A DNA stretch of 64,000 nt from an uncultured Rhodospirillales bacterium (GCA_903927615.1 CAIYNU010000063.1:1-64000), one strand, 5' to 3'; positions 43,680 through 52,104 are shown, counted from the first letter of the stretch. Notes: generated from the sequence alone by a model not told the origin. Numbers and translations are program-made.

Positions 43680-45339
43680 TGCCGCTCTCTCCTGACGTCG
43701 TCGGTGCCACACGCGGGAAAAGGAGGACGAATCGGGTGCCGGTTCCGACCGTGCTCTCGACGGTGATGGTCCCGCCGAGGCGCTGGGTGACGATGTTGTA
43801 TACGATATGGAGGCCGAGGCCCGAACCGCCACTGCCACGGCGAGTCGTAAAGAACGGCTCGAAGATGTGGGCGACATGCTCCGCGGCGATGCCGTTGCCA
43901 TCGTCGGCAACCGCCAGTTCGATATTGTCTGCGTCGTCCGCGCGGGCCGTGACGGCGATGGTGCCGGCGGCAACCCCGTCGAAGGCGTGGATCAGAGCAT
44001 TGATGATCAGGTTGGTCAGTATTTGGGCCAAGCCGCCCGCGAACTGATCCAATTCCAGCTTGGGCGGACAATCGACCGTCACCCGATGCGAGCCCTTCTT
44101 CAGCCGGGGTTTGAGACTGGTCAGCACATCATCGATGTAGACCGCCAGGTCAAAGCGTCGACGGCGGTCGCTGGTCTGGTCGACTGCCACCTGTTTAAAG
44201 CTCTGAACCAGTTCGTCAGCCCGGATAAGGTTCGAGTTGATGATCTCGGCAGCTTCTTCGGCGGTCTTGAAATAGAGTTCGGCATCGCTTTTCCTGAGTT
44301 TCGCCGAGCCAACCAGCGACAATATCTCGCGAGTCCGGCGCGATAGATGGGTCGAGGCCCCCAGGGCATTGCCCAGCGGCGTATTGATCTCGTGCGCCAC
44401 TCCCGCCACCAACCCTCCCAGGGACGCCATCTTTTCGGCTTCGATCAGTTGCGCCTGGGTCGCACGCAGTTCGTCCAGGGCCTGCTCGGCACGAATGCGC
44501 GATTTCGCCGAGGCGTTGGCCAGCGCGGTCATGACCTCCGCACGTTCACGCTCCAACTGTATCTCTTCCTCGGCGCGGCGACGGTCGGCCTCCAACCGTT
44601 CGCGCAGGCGTCGGCGCATGACATCCATCGCGCGCAACACCTTGCCGGCCTCGTCGGTACGCGTCACCGGCACCGTTTGATCGAGGTTGCCGGCCGCGAT
44701 GGCGTCGGAGACAACCATCGCGGTGCGCAGCGGCCTCAGGATATCCGCCGCGAGCACCACCGACACCAGCAGCCCGCCCAGGATCAGCACGAGGGACACG
44801 ACGAGAATGCTGGAGCGGGCGTCGGCCGCGACGCCGCGGGCATTGACGACGAAGGCGAAGCCGTCGGCTTTGGCATCCTCAACCGCGCGATCGATTTCGG
44901 CCTGGATTTCCTTGGTCAGCGCTTCGATGCCGGCCTCATCGGCATTGGCGGTCCCATCGGCCGACACCAGGCGATCCCAGCGTTCCAGTTCCGAGAGCAC
45001 CCGGGCCAAGCGCCCGGCCACCGCCGGGCTGGCGGCCCGGCGGTGCGCCACGTCAAGGTCTTCTCCCAGTACCGTACGCGCCCGGCGGAACTCGGCGCGG
45101 GCTTCGTCGGCCCGTGCCGGGTCGGCGATCATGCGCCGGGCCGAGGCCAGGTCGCGGAAATCAATTTGCGCGACCCGTCCGAAATCGACCGATTGCAAGG
45201 GCTTGTCGTAAAGATCGGTGGCGAGGCGTCCGACCATCTGCATCTTGTCGACGGCGACCAAACCATTCACCCCGGACAAGGTGATGCTGATAAGGAACCC
45301 TAAGATTAATTTGGTCCTGATCGATATTCTTCCCAGCAT
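43669..45339 (-). CDS. membrane sensor histidine kinase, partner of HD-GYP copy 2
   Basis: The start ATG at 45339 has GGAG 8 nt upstream (a GTG at 45342 is also in frame). The 556-residue protein has a first membrane helix (KLILGFLISITLSGVNGLVA) and a helical, 4HB_MCP-like periplasmic domain. A second helix (SSILVVSLVLILGGLLVSVV) precedes HAMP and a coiled coil. The phosphoacceptor H316 lies in GLVAGVAHEINTPLGNALGA, followed by the N, G1 (VADDGNGIA) and G2 (GSGGSGLGLHI) boxes. The catalytic core is close to that of the 38154 kinase, but the sensor domains differ, so the two pairs probably read different signals. Confidence 0.93.
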   Translation of the reverse strand: MLGRISIRTKLILGFLISITLSGVNGLVAVDKMQMVGRLATDLYDKPLQSVDFGRVAQIDFRDLASARRMIADPARADEARAEFRRARTVLGEDLDVAHRRAASPAVAGRLARVLSELERWDRLVSADGTANADEAGIEALTKEIQAEIDRAVEDAKADGFAFVVNARGVAADARSSILVVSLVLILGGLLVSVVLAADILRPLRTAMVVSDAIAAGNLDQTVPVTRTDEAGKVLRAMDVMRRRLRERLEADRRRAEEEIQLERERAEVMTALANASAKSRIRAEQALDELRATQAQLIEAEKMASLGGLVAGVAHEINTPLGNALGASTHLSRRTREILSLVGSAKLRKSDAELYFKTAEEAAEIINSNLIRADELVQSFKQVAVDQTSDRRRRFDLAVYIDDVLTSLKPRLKKGSHRVTVDCPPKLELDQFAGGLAQILTNLIINALIHAFDGVAAGTIAVTARADDADNIELAVADDGNGIAAEHVAHIFEPFFTTRRGSGGSGLGLHIVYNIVTQRLGGTITVESTVGTGTRFVLLFPRVAPTTSGESGNGL

Positions 45340-45386
45340 CACCTCATCTCCGCGGCACCGACCGGCCGCTTCGCCATGCTATCCCG

Positions 45387-45701
45387 TCATTTGACGTCGA
45401 TCCTCAAGGGCATCTTGGGATGGATTTCGCACTGGACGTCGATGGTTCCCCGTTCATGGAGCGTGACCCCGCCCTGTTGTCCCGGCTTTCGAGTGCCGAG
45501 ATCGAAGGTGGCCTGGGGTGATTCGGAGCAGACATTGTGGGTCGCCTCGTCCTCGTTGGAGAACCGCACACGCTCTCCCACATGGCCGGTGAGGGTGGTC
45601 GGCAGACAGCCGCGATCCTTCTGGACCACGACCAGATCCTCGGCGACCACCGGAACCGCCACCCGGCCGATCCGGAGCCCGACGCCCGATCCCAGGCTCA
45701 T
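45387..45701 (-). CDS. small cupredoxin (plastocyanin-like, methylamine-utilization type)
   Basis: The 104-residue protein carries a type-1 copper site: H55 in EATHNVCSE, then C91, H94 and M97 in QCEIHPKMPL. It has the beta-sandwich pattern VGERVRFSNEDEATHN, then GGVTLHERGTIDVQC. A typical signal peptide is not evident, although the N-terminus is moderately hydrophobic. Its ATG overlaps the stop of the cytochrome c peroxidase-like gene (ATGA), so the two are made together. A role as periplasmic electron carrier to or from that protein is the simplest idea. Confidence 0.8.
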   Translation of the reverse strand: MSLGSGVGLRIGRVAVPVVAEDLVVVQKDRGCLPTTLTGHVGERVRFSNEDEATHNVCSESPQATFDLGTRKPGQQGGVTLHERGTIDVQCEIHPKMPLRIDVK

Positions 45702-46543
45702 GGTGGCACCGGAACCGTGAACTCGGCGTCCTGCCGCCCCGTGAGACTGGGCAGGAAAGCCACAAGCGCCGAGTGCTCCTCGGGCGACAGCGTCAGCGGC
45801 TTGATCTCGTCAGCCCGGCTGGGTCGCGCCTCATCGCCGCTCGCATAGAAATCCACAACCGCGGTCAGCGTCGGCAAAGAACCGTCGTGCCTGTAGGGCG
45901 GCTGGAGCGCCACGTCGCGCAGACCCGGAGTCCGGAAGGCGTTTCGCATCTTGACCGAGTTGGGGACCTGCTTGCCGCGCCCCAGGTCGCCGGTATCGGG
46001 CAGGCCGGTATCGTGAAAGCCACCGTCGCTGAACGTCCATCCGCCACGGCAGGCGGAGCATCCGGCCCGGCCGGTGAACAGGGCGAAGCCCTGTTTGGCC
46101 CCGGCCCCGATAGCGGTGTCATCACCCCCGACCCAGCAGTCGAACGGCGCGCGGCCCGAGACCAGGGATCTTTGGAAGGCCGCCGGGATCAGCGTTTCCA
46201 GGGAGGAAAAGCGGCCGTCCCCCAGGAGCCTTGGCATTTCCGTCAGATTGACCGTGGGTAAGGTCCGGCGCGCCATCAAGGTACCGCCGTCGTTGAAGGG
46301 CCGGGCCACCCGGTCGGCCCCCCCCAAAGACGGCAGGTGACAGGAGGCGCAGGCCACCGACCCGGTTTTCGATAGCCGCCGGTCGAAAAACAGCACCTTC
46401 CCCAGTGCCATCACGGGCGCGGCGGCGGTATCCACGGCCGGGAGCGGCGGACGCCGAAAGTCGTTCGGGCCGCTTTGGGCGTCCGCCGACCCCGCAAGAA
46501 CGGCGAGGGCCGGCATAACGAACAACAGCCGCCAAGCCGTCAT
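45698..46543 (-). CDS. cytochrome c peroxidase / MauG-like protein with an altered second heme motif
   Basis: The 281-residue exported protein starts at ATG 46543 (GGAAGGGAA upstream; the frame is open to 46654), with signal cleavage near SADAQ. The first c-type heme motif is canonical, C65-A-S-C68-H69. The usual second motif reads C162-S-A-C165-R166, so the axial histidine is replaced by arginine (codon CGT at 46046-46048). The rest of the region (GCSACRGGWTFSDGGFHDTG) is well conserved, as is FRTPGLRDVALQPPYRHDGS. It may be mono-heme and catalytically altered. It is coupled to a cupredoxin gene. Confidence 0.85.
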   Translation of the reverse strand: MTAWRLLFVMPALAVLAGSADAQSGPNDFRRPPLPAVDTAAAPVMALGKVLFFDRRLSKTGSVACASCHLPSLGGADRVARPFNDGGTLMARRTLPTVNLTEMPRLLGDGRFSSLETLIPAAFQRSLVSGRAPFDCWVGGDDTAIGAGAKQGFALFTGRAGCSACRGGWTFSDGGFHDTGLPDTGDLGRGKQVPNSVKMRNAFRTPGLRDVALQPPYRHDGSLPTLTAVVDFYASGDEARPSRADEIKPLTLSPEEHSALVAFLPSLTGRQDAEFTVPVPP

Positions 46544-47036
46544 CGCACCAGTTCCCTTCCAAGCGGAGATCAGGGCCCTTGATCCGCAGTAGATATGGCG
46601 CGTTACTCTCCAGCTCGCTTCCGTCAATGTACCAAGCCGCTTGCCGACTTTCAAGCCCGACCGGTGGCTTGGCCGCGCCCCCGCTCGCCTTGGCGAGGCC
46701 AGGGATTAATTTACTGATCTAGTGTTGTTGATCTGTCGCCCCGGAGCCATCTGACCAATACTCATCCGATGAATTTTCTGTTGCGATGGCGAATGTAGGC
46801 GGGGGCGAACAGCGCCTTAACCTTTTCTAAACAATGTCAGGGGCAAATAGCCATGCCCGCGCGCAGCTTCTAGGGTGTTGGCATCGTAATGTTCATTTCG
46901 CTTGGTGCGTCGGCCACAAATGAGCACTGCTCGGAAGTGGCCATGGGCGTAGGCGGTTACGCAAGAGCTATTACATAAAACATAAAATATCGTTTGGCGA
47001 CATCAAAAGACTAATCACTCACTGCGGAGATTCTAC
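46544..47036. other. intergenic region before the GNAT gene
   Basis: No gene is seen. The right half becomes AT-richer (for example ttattacataaaacataaaatatcg before 47037), marking the start of a lower-GC segment. Confidence 0.4.
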
Positions 47037-47906
47037 ATGAAAATATATCGGTTTTTAACAGAAGCGGATGCAGGCGAGTATCAAAATCATCTACTTAGAC
47101 TTGATCACGATTCAAGATGGGCACGTTTTAACTGTAATGCGTCTGACATGATTATTGGCCGTTACGTTGCGAGCATTGCTTGGGACGCTTGTGATATTAT
47201 TGGGTTTTTCAGTGACGACTATATGCGTGTGGCTGTCGAAATTCGTCGCGAGGCTTCTAGTCATGCTTTAATGGCAGAAATTGCATTTACGGTTGAGCGC
47301 GAGTACCAAAATTGCCGTGTTGGCACAAATTTAATGATTCAGTCTCTTATTACTTTGCATGAGAGGCGTATTTTACAAGCGAGTGTCGTTTGCCTGCTCT
47401 CTAACCGCAGAATGCAGAAGCTCGCCTTAAAGTATCGAAGTGATGTAGTCGCTGATAGTGGTGAGGTTTTTATTACCATTGATATCAACAGCGCAGTGAG
47501 CGATTCGCGTTTAACAGAGATGTTGAACAACGAGTGCATGAACATTCATGATATCCGCAGCTATCTTATAAATAGTGGCATGGCGCACTACAGTCTTGAG
47601 CTACATGAGCATAGCTTCAGTCATGCCGTCAAACTACCAACCGAAATCGTTTATGTAAGTACTCAGGAAAGCGAGGACGATAAGCAATCACATCTATTAA
47701 TTCCCACATTGGATCTGGGGAGCATTTATGGAGTCCGTGGCAGATACAAAAAATATGGCCGTGGCGTTGCTGCGGCGTGGCTTCGCTCCCAATACAAAGG
47801 CGTATCAAACGCTGTTGCTTCCAATATGGTCGACAAGATAGTTACAGCTCAGAATACAACGAGCTTATTTTCCAGAAATACCAATATAGGAGTTCATGAC
47901 CGCTAA
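47037..47906 (+). CDS. GNAT-family N-acetyltransferase-like protein
   Basis: The 289-residue protein has an N-terminal GNAT fold: MKIYRFLTEADAGEYQNHLL, then ALMAEIAFTVEREYQNCRVG corresponding to motif A, followed by TNLMIQSLITLHERRILQAS and LLSNRRMQKLALKY. The C-terminal half (from about 165) is not recognised. Substrate is unknown. Base composition and codon use are less GC-rich than the surrounding chromosome, which with the following oxidase segment suggests acquired DNA. The start follows a weak GGAG (cggagattctac). Confidence 0.72.
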   Translation: MKIYRFLTEADAGEYQNHLLRLDHDSRWARFNCNASDMIIGRYVASIAWDACDIIGFFSDDYMRVAVEIRREASSHALMAEIAFTVEREYQNCRVGTNLMIQSLITLHERRILQASVVCLLSNRRMQKLALKYRSDVVADSGEVFITIDINSAVSDSRLTEMLNNECMNIHDIRSYLINSGMAHYSLELHEHSFSHAVKLPTEIVYVSTQESEDDKQSHLLIPTLDLGSIYGVRGRYKKYGRGVAAAWLRSQYKGVSNAVASNMVDKIVTAQNTTSLFSRNTNIGVHDR

Positions 47907-48887
47907 AAATTGCCGGACAGCTTCTTGTCAAGCACAATGAAAGGTCGATGCCAACGGAAGACGGTGGCAAAGGACGATGGGAGGTCATTATCACGGCAAG
48001 GCAGGATATTCGGAACCGTAACGGCCGGTTGGTCGGAAGGGGAGACATACTGCCGGCGTTGATGGTCGCACCGTGATCCAAGAAAAGGTGGACCGTGGCG
48101 AAACGGTCGGTCATCGTGGCACTGGAAACGGTGAACGGCCAAGCGCCAGAAAACGACAGCCAAGGTCGCGGTCAGACATGACGGCCACCACGCCGGTGAA
48201 TGGGGGCACAACAACTTCGCCGCCGCCACGCAATGCCGGGTATCGCGCGATGACTAATCACAGAACAAACTACGAATATTGAATAGCTTATGGTTCTCCT
48301 GAATGGCGCTATCGTGGCAAGTGTTATTAGACATGTACGATACAATACTGACCGTGCTATATACGAACACTATAAGCGATAGCATCAGACAAATCCCAAA
48401 TACTCTTCTGGTGATTCTGTGCGTTAGCAGAGTTATGATAAGGGCCATAACCAGCAGTGGAATGATAAGCTCGATTGCGATGAATAACTTGATCAGAGCC
48501 ATTGCGTTCACCATGCATGCAAGGTTATAATGGAGCTAAACTACACCGCTTGCCGTTCATACGCCAGCGGTTTCTTGCGCCCGCATGATTGTCACGATGT
48601 CAGCTAGTGTCAGCATCACAACCAATCATCTCCGCCGGGCCGGAATAAGCTGAATCTGCATGTCGTGCCACACCTGGTCAACGCCTATCGCCCGGCTCCC
48701 GGATCAATGGCCGACCGTGGGATATCGGTCGGCCATCTTGTGAACGGCGGCGGTGATGACCAAGTGCCAGGGAGGCGACGGCTCAGGCGGTGACTGCTCC
48801 GCTGGTGACTTGACGAATATCCCAAGATCGGAGTAGTTTGCCTGCCTGGGTGGGCTTTCCAATTGTGAGAGGGCCTCTGGGATACAC
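47907..48887. other. long stretch with no convincing gene
   Basis: About 980 bp separate the GNAT gene and the oxidase genes. I see no recognisable protein in either strand. Mixed composition (GC-rich 47950-48250, AT-rich 48250-48530, intermediate after) suggests joined fragments. A minus-strand frame at 48254-48514 is listed separately as a weak candidate. Confidence 0.4.
48254..48514 (-). CDS. possible small membrane protein, 86 aa
   Basis: This is a weak candidate. The frame encodes two hydrophobic segments (LIKLFIAIELIIPLLVMALI and FGICLMLSLIVFVYSTVSIV) separated by a short basic loop (THRITRRV). It is AT-rich and has no clear ribosome-binding site. It could be a small transmembrane protein of an acquired segment or a chance frame. 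Confidence 0.3.
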   Translation of the reverse strand: MVNAMALIKLFIAIELIIPLLVMALIITLLTHRITRRVFGICLMLSLIVFVYSTVSIVSYMSNNTCHDSAIQENHKLFNIRSLFCD

Positions 48888-49202
48888 ATGAAGCAGGTCG
48901 GGCAGGTATCAGTCATAGTGGTAATCACCATGGCTTTGTTGTTCGGCTTCGGCTGCAACTGCATGGCAAGGTCGGCGGTGCCGGTTTCTGGACACCACCA
49001 TCACCATTGCTCGGACGGCCCTAACCATGGTTGCGCGATCCTGATACATGCATCGTGTTGTGCTTCGCTGCCGTCTCCGACCGGCTTGGCAGCTATCGTC
49101 TTTGTCCACAGCCAGCGCGCGAGTTGGATGCCGCCGGTCGAAGTCATTCCTCCAGGCCAGCGCATCTCACCAGACCCTCGCCCACCGAAATGTGTCCTCT
49201 GA
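48888..49202 (+). CDS. small exported His/Cys-rich protein next to the oxidase genes
   Basis: The 104-residue product begins with a hydrophobic segment (VSVIVVITMALLFGFGCNCM) that is a signal peptide or lipoprotein signal. A metal-binding-like stretch GHHHHHCSDGPNHGCAI follows, then SCCASLPSPTGLAAIVFVHS and the end PPGQRISPDPRPPKCVL. The run of five histidines plus cysteines suggests copper or another metal ligand. It lies 42 bp before the CuA subunit gene and may help metallate it. The family is not one I can name. Confidence 0.6.
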   Translation: MKQVGQVSVIVVITMALLFGFGCNCMARSAVPVSGHHHHHCSDGPNHGCAILIHASCCASLPSPTGLAAIVFVHSQRASWMPPVEVIPPGQRISPDPRPPKCVL

Positions 49203-49244
49203 TCGCTCGCGAAGTTTTTCGTCACGACGACAAGAGGGACAACG

Positions 49245-49967
49245 ATGTCTGAAAACAGGCATTTTACGACCCGCCGCAGCTTCATCACAGGGATGGGCTT
49301 TGGCGCTGTCGGTCTATACGGCGTTTGGGCAGCTTATGGAGCCGCTCCACTGCCGTTCAGCACCCATCATGAGGGTCTTCATGACGGACACGGCGAACCA
49401 GCCGAGGCTGTGGGACATGAAGGCATGGTGCATGGCGCTCGTCTCGGTATGACACCAGAGACCTTCCGCCGCGAACACGCCGCCTTCGTTGATAAGTTCA
49501 AACGACCTGACGGTAGCGTTGAGCCAGGTCCACAGGCAGCTATTGCTCACGACATGAGCAACCATCTGATGATGGGAGATGACACGGCAACTCATGACAT
49601 GTCTGATCACGGCATGGGACCTCATGAGATGTCACATATGTCTCACGACTCTGGTACCGATCAGCCAGTTGACTTGTATTTACTGGCGTTCATGTGGGGC
49701 TATAATCCAGACACCCTGCGGCTACGGACTGGTGTTCGCTATCGGTTGCGCATGATGGCCGATGATATTACGCACGGCGCTTCACTCCAACTTGGGACAG
49801 CCAGTCGGATCATCCGGCTTCGACCGGATATTGTTAGTGAGCAGATCATCACCTTCACCAAACCGGGGAACGTCCTGATCTACTGCACCGTCTATTGCGG
49901 CCCTGGTCACGACCGGATGCAAGGGAAAATTATCGTCACTGGCTCTGAACCGGGAGGCCAGTCATGA
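49245..49967 (+). CDS. CuA-domain subunit II of a ba3-like heme-copper oxidase, with a His/Met-rich insert
   Basis: The 240-residue protein has a twin-arginine-like N-terminus (TTRRSFITGMGFGAVGLYGV, R10-R11). A long His/Met-rich stretch follows (about 41-65 and 102-135, for example HDMSDHGMGPHEMSHMSHDS). The C-terminal cupredoxin has a complete CuA site: H177 (DDITHGAS) and C214-x3-C218-x3-H222-x2-M225 (YCTVYCGPGHDRMQ), close to the Thermus ba3 pattern. CuA accepts electrons from a cytochrome or cupredoxin. Its stop overlaps the start of the subunit I gene (ATGA). Confidence 0.85.
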   Translation: MSENRHFTTRRSFITGMGFGAVGLYGVWAAYGAAPLPFSTHHEGLHDGHGEPAEAVGHEGMVHGARLGMTPETFRREHAAFVDKFKRPDGSVEPGPQAAIAHDMSNHLMMGDDTATHDMSDHGMGPHEMSHMSHDSGTDQPVDLYLLAFMWGYNPDTLRLRTGVRYRLRMMADDITHGASLQLGTASRIIRLRPDIVSEQIITFTKPGNVLIYCTVYCGPGHDRMQGKIIVTGSEPGGQS

Positions 49968-51637
49968 GCGATACCATGCCCTCTCTGACAGATCGCATCG
50001 CGGCTTTGCCCGGTTGCGACAAGACACTGGCGCGTGTGTTGTTTGGTTCAGCACTTCTGGCATTGCTCCTTGGCCTCGGCTTTGGTTGGTTGACCGCGCT
50101 GGGCCGGGCTGGCGTAACAGGTTTCGAGCCGCTGCTGGCGGCCCGATTGCTGACGCTGCACGGAGTCACCGTGTTCTTCTACTGGCTTTATCTGGCCCAG
50201 GCTGCATTGCTGCTGGTGTTGGCCGGTGCGGAACAGAACTGCGGTGGACTGGCATTGCGTCCTTTGGCCTGGGTCGGTTGTGTCCTGATGCTGGCAGGCT
50301 TTGCCGTCAGCGAGATCTCCAGCATCATCGGAACACCGCTGCTCTATGACGGCGGGCCGGCGCTCGGTCGCGACGACCCGGCAGCGGTGGGCTGGTTCTC
50401 GCTTGGTTATCTGCTTCTTGGTGCCGGGTTGGCGGTGAGTTCGGTCAGCGTAATCGCCACTGTACTCTCTCGCCCAAACAGCGGCACAAGTGAACCGCTC
50501 TCCGCAGTCGGGTTCGCGCTCTTCGCATGGGCGGGCTTCTTGATTGTCAGCGCCATCGCTTCGGTCAACGCCTTTCTGCCGTCAGTCCTTTGGGCACTCG
50601 GCCTCGGCGCGTTTCCGGCGAATCAGCCAACCGAATGGCACATCCTGTTCCACAATTTGCACTACCTTCCGCTGATGGCGACGGTGGTGGTCTGGTATGT
50701 ACTGGTTCAGGCGCTGACCGGCGTCTCGTCGATGCACGGCTCTCGGTTCTCCAAAATCGTGTTTGCGTCGTACCTGCTGTTTGTGCCCCCAACCTCGCTT
50801 TACCACATGTTTCTGGAGCCCAATCTGGCAGAGGGAGTCCGGGTGGTTGGCTCATTGCTGTCACTGTTTGTCGCCGTTCCGACGGTAATGGCGTTCCTGA
50901 TCATCGTATCGTCGCTTGAAGCCCACGGCCGCTCTCACAGCAGTTCTGGTGGGTTTTCCTGGGTTAGAGCCTTGCCGTGGAAAAATCCGGTCATGTCAGC
51001 GATAGCATGTTCGGCTCTCAACCTGGCGCTCGGCATGACTTTCGCCTTCGTACTTATACAGGAAAAAGTGGCGCCGCTGCTTAGTGACACATTCTTCGTG
51101 CCAGGCTATTTTCACTTCTTCGCCGTCGGCACCGTGTCATTGAGTTTTCTTGCTGCCATGATGGTAGTTTTGCCAGCCCTGACGGGAACATTACCGTGGC
51201 GCCCCTCTTTGCTGAACCGTATGCCCGCATTGATCAGTGTTGGCCTATTGATCTTCGGAGCCGCAGGCATTGCGGCTGGTTTTGTAGGTGTGCCCAGGCG
51301 CACCTTCGACATCAGCTATGGAGGGGACGCTCCCGCACTTTGGCACACACTGATGTCAGCCGTTGGCATTGGTGGAACTGTTTTTGCCATTGGCCTTACG
51401 GTGTTGGTGATTGGGGTTGCGCGAAGCCTGTTTCAAAAGATTGGCGACGTCACAAACCAGCAACCCGAGGTGTCATGGGGGAACACGCCGGCTCGGGCTT
51501 CAGCCGCTGCTTGGGTAGGACCGCTCGGCGTGTTGGTCATGGTCTTGGCAATGGCAGTCTTCACCGTTGTTGCCTTCGAACTGATGAATGCCCTGCCGCT
51601 GATTGTAATTGGCGGAAGCGGCGGCCATAGCCATTGA
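49964..51637 (+). CDS. ba3-like heme-copper oxidase subunit I homologue with altered active-site ligands
   Basis: The 557-residue protein with about 13 membrane helices aligns well with B-family (ba3) subunit I, for example LTLHGVTVFFYW, RALPWKNP, LPALTG and GVPRRTF. The low-spin heme ligands are kept: H66 and H384. The usual HPxVY is H230-N-L-H-Y234, keeping the first CuB His and the Tyr. The CuB pair HH reads Y280-H281. The HFH motif reads Y382-F-H384, so the high-spin heme proximal His appears lost. Electron entry through CuA and low-spin heme may persist while oxygen reduction is doubtful. Confidence 0.85.
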   Translation: MSDTMPSLTDRIAALPGCDKTLARVLFGSALLALLLGLGFGWLTALGRAGVTGFEPLLAARLLTLHGVTVFFYWLYLAQAALLLVLAGAEQNCGGLALRPLAWVGCVLMLAGFAVSEISSIIGTPLLYDGGPALGRDDPAAVGWFSLGYLLLGAGLAVSSVSVIATVLSRPNSGTSEPLSAVGFALFAWAGFLIVSAIASVNAFLPSVLWALGLGAFPANQPTEWHILFHNLHYLPLMATVVVWYVLVQALTGVSSMHGSRFSKIVFASYLLFVPPTSLYHMFLEPNLAEGVRVVGSLLSLFVAVPTVMAFLIIVSSLEAHGRSHSSSGGFSWVRALPWKNPVMSAIACSALNLALGMTFAFVLIQEKVAPLLSDTFFVPGYFHFFAVGTVSLSFLAAMMVVLPALTGTLPWRPSLLNRMPALISVGLLIFGAAGIAAGFVGVPRRTFDISYGGDAPALWHTLMSAVGIGGTVFAIGLTVLVIGVARSLFQKIGDVTNQQPEVSWGNTPARASAAAWVGPLGVLVMVLAMAVFTVVAFELMNALPLIVIGGSGGHSH

Positions 51638-51652
51638 GCGGAGGGTGGTGAC

Positions 51653-51823
51653 ATGAAAGAGGATGCGCTGTTGATCTTGCTGGTGTTTGTCGTTTGGGCG
51701 GCGCTGGCACTAATCTATGCACTGGTTCCCAGTCTCGGTATGCCCGGTTATGTTCGCGTGTGGGGGGCTGGAGCCGCCTTATTTTTAGGACTGGCTGGGC
51801 TGTTGACCGCTGTTCGTCGCTAA
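51653..51823 (+). CDS. 56-aa membrane protein, probable small oxidase subunit
   Basis: This short gene begins MKEDALLILLVFVVWAALAL, with an excellent GGAGGG before the ATG, 15 bp after the subunit I stop. It has two hydrophobic segments (LLILLVFVVWAALALIYALV and VWGAGAALFLGLAGLLTAV) joined by VPSLGMPGYVR, and a basic end VRR. Size, position and topology fit the small accessory (subunit IIa-like) polypeptide of ba3-type oxidases, although I cannot confirm homology. Confidence 0.65.
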   Translation: MKEDALLILLVFVVWAALALIYALVPSLGMPGYVRVWGAGAALFLGLAGLLTAVRR

Positions 51824-52104
51824 ATATATCCCATCGGATAAAACGATGACTTTCGGTCGAGTTATAGATGCTCGACCGAAAGTCTTATACCAATATTTTT
51901 CTGCGAAAATACAATAATAACCAAGATGCTCGGTTAACTTATCATGTATTTCCTGGCCCAGCCTCTTATCAAAGATCTCATGCCCATCATCTTGAACAAC
52001 ATTGCTGGAAACCAATATGGGTTAGCTCAGAATGGTCGCTGATGGCGTTCCGATCACCTCAGCAGCGAACATTGGCTACCGAGGTGGTCGGGCTGTTACT
52101 TAGT
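51824..52104. other. intergenic region between the oxidase and lactate permease genes
   Basis: No gene is seen. The left part holds a strong hairpin. The DNA is AT-rich up to about 52030 and then returns to the GC-rich character of the lactate operon, so it marks the right edge of the lower-GC segment. Confidence 0.4.
51848..51884 (+). terminator. terminator hairpin after the oxidase operon
   Basis: GACTTTCGGTCGAG (51848-51861) and CTCGACCGAAAGTC (51871-51884) are perfect 14-bp arms with a 9-nt AT-rich loop, followed by ttataccaatattttt. Confidence 0.75.

Noticed and set aside
49964-51637. Calling subunit I a functional cytochrome c oxidase
   Set aside because: The general family is clear, but two expected metal or heme ligands appear replaced by tyrosine, so catalytic function is not claimed.
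51785-52015. 76-residue minus-strand frame across the oxidase terminator
   Set aside because: It runs through a strong hairpin and lacks any start signal or known motif.
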